Shown: piece after piece, positions 13,330 to 25,517 of the stretch | Layout of the letters: each line of letters begins with the position of its first letter | How positions within the stretch are numbered: the stretch's first letter is position 1 | Assembly (NCBI GenBank): GCA_947034895.1 | Contig: OX344765.1 | Location: 37,081,001 to 37,145,000 of the forward strand | Length of the DNA stretch: 64,000 nt | Source: Rhytidiadelphus loreus | Lineage: Eukaryota > Streptophyta > Bryopsida > Hypnales > Hylocomiaceae | Direction: 5' to 3' | Program-made: the position numbers and the translations under genes | The notes under the pieces: model-generated | Told to the model about the DNA's origin: nothing | What the model saw: only the letters and a program-made list of their open reading frames with translations | Databases searched by the model: none

Positions 13330-16300
13330 AAGCCGGACATTCCACTCAGCCTGAACGAGGAGATGCGTCGTGGTCTTTGGGCGAATCCGCCACGTTGCTT
13401 CGGTATGTCTTCATGGAATCAACACTCTGCCGGGACCGATCGATACCGCATAAACTTTTGCGAAATCCGCCTCCTCAATCTGCAGCATGGGAACACTATT
13501 CTCAAGGAACAAGATGCCCGAGATGAAGAAGACGGTACAATGGAAATCCAATACGCGGTCTGCTACAATCGCAATCATGCATGTCGGATATAAACCGCAA
13601 TTAATGCAGGGTAGTACTCAAGTTTGGCATGGGGTAATTAATGAGGACGTTGAGCTATAATTTCGACATCCTGTCGATGCGCCTGCGCTGAGTATTACGT
13701 TGGTACGTGTATTCTGCTTGATTAAATATTCAGCATCTCCCTTGATTCTGCGAATATGGATGATATTCAGTCGGAAGTGGCTCCAAAGAGACTGAGCTTC
13801 GTCCCAAAAAAAAAGGCCACTTGCAGATTCTTTGAGCCAAAGTTGTGTGCCGATTGCCCTTTCACCTCGTCTGTATATATTCGAACATGATGAGGATGTT
13901 GGTGATGCCACAAGTATATTCTTCATGCAGCGGCACTGCACCTTCCAGTCCAGGGTGAGTTCTCCGGCACTTTGTTTTGGCTTTTGACCCTTTGACCCTT
14001 TATCTCCTGATTCTCTTTTGAATTTTGTCTCACATTTCTTAGAGCTTGGAATGAGTGAAAAGTGATTCAGATGATATATCCATCGTCTAGAAAATGGACT
14101 TTGGGGGAAATTAGGGGTTTAATATCCACACCCTTTCTTGAATTTTGTATGTTTTTCTAAACCCCATTTAAAAAAAATATTGCTTCCTGAAAGTGGTTGA
14201 AGAGGATGTTCTTTTTAAAAGATTTAAGCATTATGTTGGATGAATGCTCAAATGAATGAGAAGATACTTGGATACACAATCAACTTGAATACTCTCTTTA
14301 TCATTTAAAATATAGGTTGCAAGGCTCTCAAGGTTAATCCAACATAAATTAGTATATGAATTATTTGAATTACATAGTTTTGTTGTCTTTCTTTGAATCC
14401 CATATTCTCTTTTAATTTTGTTATGGTTTGTACAATGGAAATCAATCCTGTAACTTCACATTCTCAAGTATTGCATCATTAGTTTCTTACAGAACCTCTA
14501 GATCTCCAACTAAAATTGTATGGCACTTTGTTATGTTGCTAAGAGATATATACAAATGCAATAATAAGGAGTTTGTGCAACTTTGTTAAAATTCTCCAAT
14601 GACAAAGTCAAATTTGACCACAATTAATGTTGAGCATTCAAAGTGGTAAGTTACCAAGTATATTGTTTTCTATCTACAACCCTATCTACAATTGACAAAA
14701 AAAACTCTCTTGAGCCATGGAATTGTAGTTTAATTATTCTTCACCTTGTAGTTTCAAGACTAGAGAATCTAAATGTCAAAATCTAAATGATTTGCATTAG
14801 AGTCTCTATGAAAACTAGGACTAAGGACACTAATAGTAAAGTCATTTCTAAAGGCAAAATCCAAGAATTATTGTGCCTAATTAGTCCTTAGAGCCACAAG
14901 TTAGCTCCATTAGAGAAAATGTCGGGCCTTTGGAGGGCCACTCTACGAGAGGATAAGGGGGTCTGACTTGAATTTAATTTGCACTTTTAAAGAGGAAAGG
15001 GATTATTTTCCCCTATTCTTACTCAGCTACTATATGAAAGTGCAAAGTGACGTAATTTGAGAGTTATAATAATAGTTGTTGATTTGGATTGGTTAATATG
15101 GATTTACTTGAAAAGCTGTCAGAAATGGATGTAGTGCACGAGGAGATTTAAATTGTTTACCCTTCTTTGAATATAGTTGTGCCATTGATGAATAAGTATA
15201 TTGAATCAAGGATCTGGAGTAAACAATTCTGATAAGCTTGTACACTGCAATTATTATTTATAACGTGTCAGAATAGAATCTAACTGCATTTGGCGATATT
15301 TACCCAAGCTGACACTACATATCTGACACTTTTCATAGGCTCCCTAATACTCCTTTAATAGTTGTGTTTGTCATAGCAGAGCGACCCTCCAGAGGCCTCA
15401 AACTTTCTCTAATGTTAGCAATAGCCACAAAACACTCATTCATTAGCCAGTAGAACTCTAACAACAAACCAAACCTTCTTTGTATCCACTTGGTATGTTT
15501 GACGTTATTGTTAACATAAAAACAGGTCAATGTCCAAAAAAATCCGTCAAAAAAGATATGGGTTTCTTATAGTGGGTTTATAGGGAAGTCAAAGCTCTTA
15601 TTTAATAACTTGTGTCCACAAAAAAATGAAGATTAATTTTTCCATGCTAATGTTGCATAGAACTTTTGAATTCTCCTAGTTGACAAAAGATGAATTAAAC
15701 TAATGAACCCCAAATTCCAAATCCACACACTGCTTGCAAAATCCTTTATTAGACAATTGAAATAAAGAAAAGCCTCCTTAAAAAATCTTACAAGCCATTA
15801 ATTTAATTTCTTTTGTCCTTAAAGTGTCCTAAAAGTCCAATATGCAGGGTTTTCTTGTCACATGCCTTCTTTACTTCTTAGCTTGAAGTCATTCTTATGA
15901 AATCTAAATGACTTAGTACATTTTAGTGTATATAATGGTGCTCAATATTGTTGTCTAAGGTCCTATGTTGATTGTTTAAGACATGTAGTCATTGTTAAGT
16001 AGGTTGTCATGCATGCAATCTTCTACATGGTCTTTACATATCTACCTTGTCTTATTTGCTACCAATGTTTGTTGAATGAAAAACACTCTCACCTTTCATT
16101 ACTAGTAATGAATATAATTGAATCTAATTGTAAACAATAAATTGACATTCTCATATGGAAGTCACAATAATAGAATTGATATGATACACAAATAAGCATT
16201 AGATATTCCTAGCTTTATTTAAAAAAGAATTAACTTTATTATAGACTACAAGTAGAAAGTTCTATATCATCTAAGAGCATAAGATGATCCATTGTACTAT

Positions 16301-16529
16301 GAATTTTTATCTTCGAGGGATAGAGTTACCATATTCAAGATTTTTCAAGGCATCATAGAGAATGAACAAAAAATTGAATGAACAAAAATGAAGGTTATTT
16401 TTTTAGTAAAGGTTGCTCCAAATTGGCAAAAAGAATAGTGAAGAAATGAAGACAATGTAGCACTGCTCTTGTTTATCAATGTGGAAGACAATACAAATTT
16501 AAGTAGCATTTTAGTTGGTGAATCCAGCA

Positions 16530-16960
16530 AGTTACTAAGACAATATCAAATTACTATATTTGGCATCTAAAATGAGAGTGATACTCCAACATGAAAATAT
16601 TTGGGAGATTACAAATAACGTAGTTACACTTGCCATGTTTCTAGCCAATATTCAAGGAGTTAATGTTACTGAAGCACAATTGAGAAAGATGAAGAATACA
16701 GTTGTAACCACACTCATTCTATTAGTCAATAATGATCTTATTGATATGGTTGCAAAACATGGTGACAATGCCTCAGCATGGAATGAGCTAAAAGAGGCAT
16801 TGATCTCATAGAAGAGATCAATCTCAAATTCTCTCCTTGATTGGACAACTTAATACTCTAAAACTATTTAAAGAAAGCTCTATAGAGGATTGTGTGGAAA
16901 AAATTGAGAATTGAAGAATTAGTTAGTAGGTATGGAAAACAAGATTGAAGACAAACAATT
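16530..16960 (+). pseudogene. Decayed Copia-type retrotransposon gag fragment
   Basis: An 83-codon open frame from 16560 contains ASKMRVILQHENIWEIT, resembling the 'W..M...L....LW.I' core of Copia gag (UBN2 family). It ends with NASAWNELKEALIS, resembling the 'AK.AWD.L...Y.S' segment. After the stop, shifted frames still show QLNTLKLFKESSIEDCV, matching the next gag segment. Stops and frameshifts mark it as a fossil. No LTRs, protease, integrase or reverse transcriptase were recognised nearby, so it is a partial remnant. The family call rests on motif resemblance only. Confidence 0.5.
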
Positions 16961-17588
16961 GATGCAACCTTTTGGTCATTGAATTCAAGCAAGACAAAAT
17001 ATTGTAGGACTGACTGTCCTGATACTGAACGACTCCAACTATCCATTTTTAAAAATTAATTGGAAAAAAAATGAGATACATTATGCACAAAGTCTCTGAC
17101 ATGTCACTTACAAGAAATGGTGTCCGTTTAGAAGCTTATCAGTAAAGAATGCCTTGTCAGATCCTTTTCTTTCTTTATTAAAAATATATAAGAATAGGGT
17201 GTCATGTCTTTAAACGGGGCATCAAGAGAGGAAGGATATTCTTTTGGGGGATAAGAAGTTGTATGGAACATAACACTTAGCAAGTTGGCATACTCCAACA
17301 ATTTTAAATGGGCAACTAGAGAAATGAGCTATTTTAAATGCCCATTAAAAATAATGCTCCAGTTTTGTAGAGTAATGCTTCTTATTGCAAGATCAATTTG
17401 TGTACTGATAGAATTCAAATTCAAGCCACTAATGCATTACTAGCAAGGCAATGATAATTTTTGTAAATATAATTTTTTGGATAAGTTTTAGACATATCTA
17501 ATCATGTCAAAGGATTCTACAATTGAACTCTTACGCAACTACCTACCAAAGTTAGTGATACACAAACCATAGTCAAAACTTATAGTCT

Positions 17589-17601
17589 CACTAGTAGAAA
17601 A
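17589..17601 (+). repeat. CACTA left terminal inverted repeat
   Basis: CACTAGTAGAAAA, exact inverse of 31012-31024. Copies of the subterminal word follow within 60 bp: AATGACTAC at about 17624 and GTAGTCATT at about 17637. Confidence 0.95.
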
Positions 17602-18619
17602 AGGGCTGTAAATAACTGGGTAAAATGACTACAAAAGTAGTCATTTAGGACAAATGTGACTGCAGAAAGAGTAGAACATCATTTTCAGTTTGAAGTCATT
17701 GTGGACCAGTTATTTTAGACATTGCAGTCATTAACGACCAAGGGGTTCTTTCTCATCCATTAGCTGATGTGGAACTTCATTAACAGACTTGCTGACTGGT
17801 TACCTGAGCTGGAGACAGCCCATGACGTGGCATTGCTGACATGCATTGGATATAATGACCTGGCAGAGGACGTGGCATATAACGTGGAAACTGAATGGTT
17901 TTATTAGGGCCTGCGTGTCAATGACATCTGGACGTGTAAAAGACGTTCATAGTAATAATTGAGTCATACTTGGACTTTGTGGGCCCTACTATGGAATGAC
18001 GTGGCAAGAAGCAATAGGTCCTTCTAGTGACATTGACAAGTACATGAACTTCCAAATATTAGTCATTTTCAATAATGTATTTGCTTGTACTTTCTGAAAT
18101 ATATGACTATAGTAGTTATTTACGAGTTATTGTATAGTTCTGAACAAAGAATGATGGATTTCTTGCAATGTAGTGCAGTTGTACTATATTGATTTGTTGA
18201 TATTCAGTAGATATAGACTTGTAATAGAAAGAATACTAGAGGCCGTCCTTAGTGATTCATTACATTTATAAGTGGGAAATGACTTACAAGACATACATGC
18301 TAGCATTTTTAGATAGAGAGGCTTCTGCAAATGACTATAGTATGAATTAAAGAAATAGGATTGCAGTTGCTAGAAACAGAACATACGGGATTCAAAAAAG
18401 TCATTTATGGATATGAAATGACTGAAACAACAATTACAATATACAAGAAGAGCAACCTCTATGCTGTTGTAGACATGCATATTCTGTCACTGCAGTTGCA
18501 AGGAAAAGGAGAAACCAAAAGTGCAACATGTGCTATATATATGTACTAGTATGGTTCTTACTAGAAAGAAAACCTCCACAACTAGCTACATACATGCTGA
18601 CATACATGACAATGGTGTT

Positions 18620-21600
18620 TCACTTGGCTATTTTGATGTACTTGCCATCCCAAAGTGTATTGGACTGCACCACATCCTTGAGCTTCACCTAGTCTGCATT
18701 ATCATTTGGAAACATCAATGATACATGCGGCCAAATTGCTTCCTTGACATCCACCTTGAACCAAGAGGTGGGGATGTCCATGAAATGGTACTGATGTTGG
18801 CCCCCCAAGCCCGATATCACACCTGAAGCCACTGCTTGCTTCGTGGACCTTGGATTCATCAACAAGACTTGCTGGCCCAACTGAAACTGCATATACAAGA
18901 AGAGAATAAGTACAGAATTAGGCCTTGCAAAAAAGCAAGAACAGTTACTGCATTCAAGAACAAAGTCCGAAAGGGAGTGATATGAAGGACAAAATAAGAA
19001 TGACAAAAACTTACTTGCAGACATTATGTACTAATTTTATAGTGATAGAAATGGAAAATCAACCAAAATTTGCAATCATTTTGACTGTAGAAAAGTAGGC
19101 ATGCTGAACAACTACAAAAGCATTATTGCTTGTCATACTGTAGTAAACATACAGTCATTCTGTAGTGACAGAAATTAGGAATGACTACAAAGTTACTACA
19201 TGTAGTCATATCAATAGCAGAATTGACTCATCAATGAATACATCATTTTCTATGATGAGTTACCTTAGGTGCAACCGCCTTTTTGTCCCCTGTTGCTTTT
19301 GCTTGGTTGTCCCGCTTTGCCAAGGTCTTCTGCACATTAAAAGAAGATGAGTGAGAGTCATATTCAGAGCAAGGTGAGGGGACAACTGCACAAATGAACC
19401 CTCTGGTCCACTAGTCCCCTCACCTTGCCATTTGGTTGCTGTGCTTGCAAAAGTATTTAGTTCATGAATTGGGACATGAGTACTGCCAGTTTCTAGAAGC
19501 GTTTGCATAGAACTCTCAGTCATTTCAGCAATGGTCGCTGAAGTCTGTGGTCTTTCCCACTCTGTTGACAACTCTGCCTTGGAGAAATCATAAGGATCTC
19601 CAAATCCGGGAAGCTGCTGCACACAGAAGGAGGATGGAGAAATGACATGTGCTGAAGGGCAACAGAGCACAATGGAAGCCATGTCCTATACTATAACCGT
19701 CTTTTAGTTATTTCATATAGGTATACGGTCACAATTCTTTGTAATGATGTCCACCAATATTATGGAGCCTCATGTTGTAATTGTACATGTTCATAGACTT
19801 GCATAGACATCCACAGAAAGAGAAAATCACAACCTTTTTTTTTATGCACCATTTCCAAGGTTAGTACCACCATTTCTGACTTGTCACTATTATTTTCTAT
19901 ACGAATGAATATGACGTGGAAGTTTTCGGGGCTCTTATATACAAATTGTCTAAAACTTGACTTACAGAGAAATGTATCAAATTTAGTTAACAAGATCATC
20001 TTCAAAGCATTGTCGAGGTTCATTTCTTCTTAGACAATGCTCAAGAAGTCAATAGTAATGTACGTTGCACATTTTAAATGAGTACCAACACAACCTTCAA
20101 TATAGGTGGATCCTTGACTACAACATGAAGAATGAATACGATATGATACCTGCGATGCATCCTCCAGTGGAACTTGACTATGACTTTTCGGTTGCCCCTT
20201 CTTCTTTGTTGGAGATGCAGGAAGACAGGTCGTATTGCCTTTCTCTCGTACAACTTCGGAGGCTTCTAACAAACCCAGCGCTGCATTGGTCATTGATGCA
20301 GTTGGCACAATTTGAGGCTTCTTCACGGTGGTCCTTGTAGACTTGCGTATTGGTAAGGCTTTCATTGAAACTGGAATTTTTGCCTTCTTGTTACCAAGGT
20401 GCTGAACTGCATCCTTCAAAACTGGAGTGCTGTTAGTGTTCTTCGTGCTTTCGTGGGTGGTACCTTCTTCTAGGTCTAGTTGCTCTGGATTCTGCTTCCC
20501 CACGTCCATTCCTTCCTCTGTGTCATTACTGACATCCACTACTGTTGTGGTTGTCTTCCCTGACTGCTCTTCAGGACCACCACCATGTGTTGACATAGAC
20601 AATACAGTCCTATTAGATTTTGTTGCTTTCAAAGCTTCTGGAACCTTGTCTTGTACATGCTTGTTGTGGCCTTTATAATGTCCATGTCGGGATGTGACCA
20701 TTGCTGTATTGTCCTTCGCTGTAGGGGCTTCTAGCACTTTCACAATATCTTGAGCTTCACTTTCCGCTGTATGACTACGTAGAGGATCACAATCATGAGG
20801 CTTGTCAAAATTCGGAATGGGGTCCCCTCCCATGATGTGTACAGCAGATGCTACTTTGTTGGCTGCGTCCATATTAGGCTTCAGCGGTTCGTCATAGCCT
20901 GCATTACTGCCCCCAAATTTCGCCATACACAATGACAACATTGACTTCATCTCCTATAAGGCCTCCTTCGTCTCTGAGTTGTTTCGTAGCATTTGTCGGA
21001 TGTTGGCATCCATTTGCTTGTGATGGTCTTCAAGCGCGGAAATGCGTGCTTCAGATGCAGTTGTCAAGCCCTACACATACCGTGCCACATGTGTTCATCA
21101 CGTTCTCAACAGTCACATGTGCCTGTCATTTCTATGTGTTATATAGGCAATGTGTAAGTACGTAATAACTCAAAAATGACTACATGGGTGTGAATTACTA
21201 CTGAAGAAGCAGAAAACAACAATGTATAACTTAGAAGTGACTGCAGACCACCGACATCGTCTTGGGCATTCCTACAACTGAATGACTACATCGAAAATGA
21301 AGTAATGCAAGTACAATATACTGTCAACAATGGCAATTGCTTCATGAGTGCTTCCATTGACTACTTGCCTTACAAATTGTGATGACTTAAAAAAGGGCTA
21401 CCACTAATGGTTTATTCATGTATAGGTGCTAAAAAAAATTGGGACTTCAATATGCCTTGGAAATTACAAATACAGCAGGATTCAAATGCATGTACTTATG
21501 GCAATGCAAACTTACAAATGCTAGAGGTCCAATACCGTTGGGCTGGTCAATGCCTACGGCAACTTCATTCACGATTGGACTACCTTGTTTTGTCTGCTTG

Positions 21601-24522
21601 TACAAGTGAAACACACAATAATATGAGAAACCATGGACAAGAAGAATGTGAAAGCAATTGAGAACTTCTTCTAGACAATGAGGTGGACATTCTTGGAATG
21701 AAAACTTACAAGTGTAACTTCTTTTCCGGCCTTCCCCTTCCTCCCTGTACTACTATAGTTCTTGACATGTGCACGGGCATTCACCATTTTCGCTGCCTTC
21801 ACTTGTTGATATTCTGTTTGCCAATATGCCTTTAGCCTCTTCCACTGCTCTGGTTCTACATGCACGGGGCAATCGTCCTTGCCTGCTATAAATTTTGCCT
21901 TCAGCCTAGACCTCTCAGCCTTCCTGTATCGCTTGATGGCATTACGGAATCCTTGCATGCTCATTGCATGTCCAACGTATTCAAATTCGGCATCCAAAGT
22001 TTGTCGAAGTAGTTGGATAGCCTCAGACTTCTGCCCTTCCCACTCCAATACACTCAAGTCCAATATGCGTGGAACAGAAGTGCGCACACTATCATCCCAT
22101 GCATTTTTTCCTTCACATGCTGTGTCAACTTCTCCACCTGCAAGAATACGGAGCTAGTGTGGTTTCATGCCCACTGTACTCCTATTTGCACTTGCCTGTT
22201 CATACAGTCGACGCTTCCGCCTTCTGGAGTCTCTATCTGCACTATTTGGAGAGCACCCCTCCACTAGTTGAGAGGGTCCATCCCATGCAGTAGGATACGG
22301 AGTAGAGCCGGAGGGCCCGCCCATCATCCATGGTGGTGGATGCATGTGTTGTGGGGGCATCCATGGTGATTGCATCCACTGCCATGGTGCACCATAGCCC
22401 GCTGAAGGTGGACGTGAAGCATGCTGTCGAGTTACACCTACTGCTGATGGCTTGGGCGGAAGTGCTACTTCCAACCTCATTCTTTTCGGCCTCACCTCTG
22501 GAGAGTCTCCAGAAATGTCTTCATCTGAAATTCTGCCCAATCTGTGTCCACCTGCACACATAAAACAACATAAGGAACTTCAAGAGTAATAGGCTAATAG
22601 CACAGAAAGTAGAAAATGTCATGTAAGATGAAACAACAAGTGTACAACGTACTCATACCATTTTTGGGCACACTTCTCTACTTTGAGGTCACATCTAATA
22701 AAGGTCACTGACAAAAAACAAGCATGAAGAGGAATTCTGAGTGCATGCCGCCTATGTTCCACTAATTGCAGGCCTTCTTTTTGTCCCCCGCTAGTAAACA
22801 TAGCAGCAGAACCACGTGCATTGCCTTCAAACAGGAGAAAATCTCAAACGTATTTATGAAAACAGATGAAAGCACATGTCTACAGAAACAACCCTTCTAA
22901 GCAAACAAGAAATGCAGCGTAGTAGGTATGATGCTCATGTCTAGAAATCTAGAAGTTGGATTTCCGTAACTGTACAAGTAACTATGTGTCGTGTTTGCAA
23001 CCTGGAGATTAGCAAAGCAAGCCCGTAAGAAATTACTGGCAGGCTTTATCAAGGAGAAAACCGGCTACGTTGTCAACCCGAATTCTATGTTCGACATTCA
23101 GGTGCGTTCCTAGCTTAAGGTTCCTTCAAGAATTACAGGCAAACTGGTTAGAATAAACTCATAAACGTCATCCAAGAGAGTAAAGAGATGATTGACTGCA
23201 GATCAAGAGAATTCATGAGTACAAAAGGCAGCTTATGAACATCATGGGAGTGATATAGCGGTCTAAAAAAATGAAGCAAATGGGGGCCAAGGAAGGCGAG
23301 GCCAAGTATGTACGTAACCAAGCTTCACTGATATTCGACTGCATTTCTTGAATGACTATGTCAAAGACGAATATTGTTTTCCACTGCTCAAAAATTGTGA
23401 CTTCCAGGAAACAAGTGACGTAGCCACTGAATTTGACAGCGATTGTGGACCTCTGAAGACGTGTACTATTCTTTGGCAATGTAAACTACCGACATCCATG
23501 TCCAATGTAGGCAATACTCAGAAAACCTAAACATTTTGGTACAGTGGGTAGCTATTTTCCCTACAAGAAGACTTTCGTCTTCACCTAGCTACATGAAGGC
23601 AAGAACAAACAAGGCAAAAGACTGCAATGAAAAGAATAACCTGGCTGTTGGAGGTCATCGTCCGTTCTACTACCATCAGAGCCTGATTTCGTGCTCATAT
23701 TGCAGGGTTTCCTTCCGTTTGCTACTTCAGAACGTTGATGTCGCTCCTCCTCTTGTCTGCAAATTCTGGAGCTCCTACGGGGCTCTTGCGTGGGAGGCAA
23801 TTCAGCACTTCTACGAACTGACGGCGTCTCCGCCCTCACAGTGGAATGCTGTCGTCGGTGCAACGCGAGAGAGGGAAAGCTACTCACAAAGATGATGCAC
23901 ACGCTGACGACAGCAGTTGCAAAAGCAATGACTAGCCAATGAATCAGCACAGACAGGGAGGAAGAGCGCTGCAATTTTTGAGGTGTTCTAGATTAGGGTT
24001 GAGCCTCTCCTCTGCCGCCGCCGTTCACCATTGTCCACTGAATGTGCTGCCGCCACCTGTCCGGTGTTCTTGACGGCGGCTTTGAATGTCGTTGTCCGCG
24101 GCACTAGTAAATGACTGAGGTGTAACTAAACAATTACCTAGTTCTGAGAATACAACTGCATTTAGAGTAATGAATAACTAGAAATGACTTCTAAGAGTTG
24201 GTCTACAAATACATTAGTTTAATATGAATTAGAGTACAGGCCTATGTTGCCGGCCGCCGCCACTTTGAAAGATAGCGTGCTCCTGCATACAGAAAATACG
24301 ACCGAGCTATCCATGTGAAGAATGTACTCACACAGCAGCAGCAGCAAGCTCTAGTGGTTGCAATTGTTCGGCCAGCTCTCGCACACGTGCATCGCGGGCG
24401 AGCTCGTAAGATGTCTTCTCCTCGCCATTGGACTCTGTCATTGTCTGCTGTATAATTGTAGGAGTAGTCGTACAATTGTGTTGTCGTTGAATTGTTGTCC
24501 ACTGAAGAGCCGAAGGTTGCAT
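18620..24522 (-). pseudogene. CACTA TnpA-like protein (Transposase_24 / Transposase_23 domains), broken
   Basis: Probable regulatory or accessory transposition protein of the element. Recognised parts, N to C: a first exon near 24522-24340 with YELARDARVRELAEQL; an Arg/Ser-rich exon near 23.9-23.65 kb with RRSSRICRQ; a Pro/Met-rich exon near 22.56-22.2 kb; and an exon near 22.14-21.72 kb. That last exon has the Ptta/En/Spm (Transposase_24) signature HVEPEQWKRLKAYW followed by STGRKGKAG. Next come a long exon 21070-20150 that looks coiled-coil at first, an exon near 19.6-19.26 kb, and a C-terminal exon from about 18885. The C-terminal exon has FQLGQQVLL and VASGVISGLGG of the Transposase_23 domain. 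In-frame TAG codons lie at 20956-20954 and 18691-18689; clear homology continues past each. Exact exon limits are uncertain. Confidence 0.75.
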
Positions 24523-24649
24523 TCAGAAAGCACAGTACAGAGTGTGTGATGGAGAACGCATGTAGAAGGCCACAATCATATAAAGAGATAGTGAGGTGAG
24601 GAAGTGCAGAAGAAGTGAACCCCAATTTCTGTAGTCTTCATATATATAG

Positions 24650-25430
24650 CTATTTTAGGGTGGATAGAGTGTGCTGCAATTGTTCATCTTTCCAAATTGT
24701 GGAGGGGGTTGCAGTTACATTCTACAACTACGAAAAATACTAAAGTCATGTTCATAGCAATTCACGCCAAAAAAGCACAGTACTGATTGAACGCTTGAGG
24801 ACGTCTCTATGCTCGACTTTGTCGGAAATCACTTTCCATAGAATGTTGTAATTTTAATATGGAGGTATCCATTTCGGAAGTGCCTGGCCACAGAGATGTG
24901 CCTCTGCATTCTAGGAATTACTCGGCATCTGAAACTTGAACTAAATGACGAGTGTGCAACTGTAGGCAGTTGATGTGAAGTCATATTAGAGTCATTTTCT
25001 AGTCATTCGAGTAGCTGTGAAGCACGATTGCGTTGCAAGTACTTCTGTTGAAGTGAACAATGACGGACCCACTAGTATCCATTCAAGTACCTTCACGGTC
25101 TGATGAATGTGGTGAGAAGACGATGTATTTTGGAAATTATTTGAATTCCCGATGCTTCTTCACGAATGTCAGAACACCACTGCAGTGCCTTTGCAGTGGG
25201 GAGCCTACAAGGGCATATGTGTCAAAAGGAAGTGACATTTAATGTGATGTAATAAATGGCAGAAGCGGACATTTCAAGTGTTCAGAAGTCATCGGTGATG
25301 ATGGAAGTCTTTTGCTCATGGTAGTCGCGTTTCTGTCATAGTAGGAAGAAGGAAATAAGTGAAACCAAGTGTGCACGAGGTACATAAGGAAGTACAAGGA
25401 ACAGCTGCCGTATTGTGGATATTGTAGTAT
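24650..25430. promoter_or_regulatory. Presumed bidirectional promoter between the two CACTA genes
   Basis: The TnpA-like gene (-) starts near 24.5 kb and the TnpD-like gene (+) at 25,518. The gap lacks recognisable coding sequence and contains several TAGTCAT/GAAGTCAT words related to the element's subterminal repeats. Promoter function is inferred from the divergent layout only. Confidence 0.4.
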
Positions 25431-25517
25431 ATTTGCATGGTACTGTTTGTAATTCAAAAACGGAGTGGTCATTTCTGCTTCAGGTCTTCCAACGTACTGA
25501 TATCCAAATTCCATGAA

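Larger units (their letters stand above)
13111..17588. other. GDPD promoter region, then AT-rich intergenic DNA
   Basis: The first 800 bases are of mixed composition and probably include the GDPD promoter. From about 13,980 onward the sequence is strongly AT-rich. Apart from the Copia gag remnant at about 16.5-16.9 kb, no coding content was recognised. Confidence 0.6.

Noticed and set aside
23585..23895. Plus-strand 119-codon frame in the CACTA element
   Set aside because: It opposes an Arg/Ser-rich exon of the TnpA-like gene and has no recognisable content.
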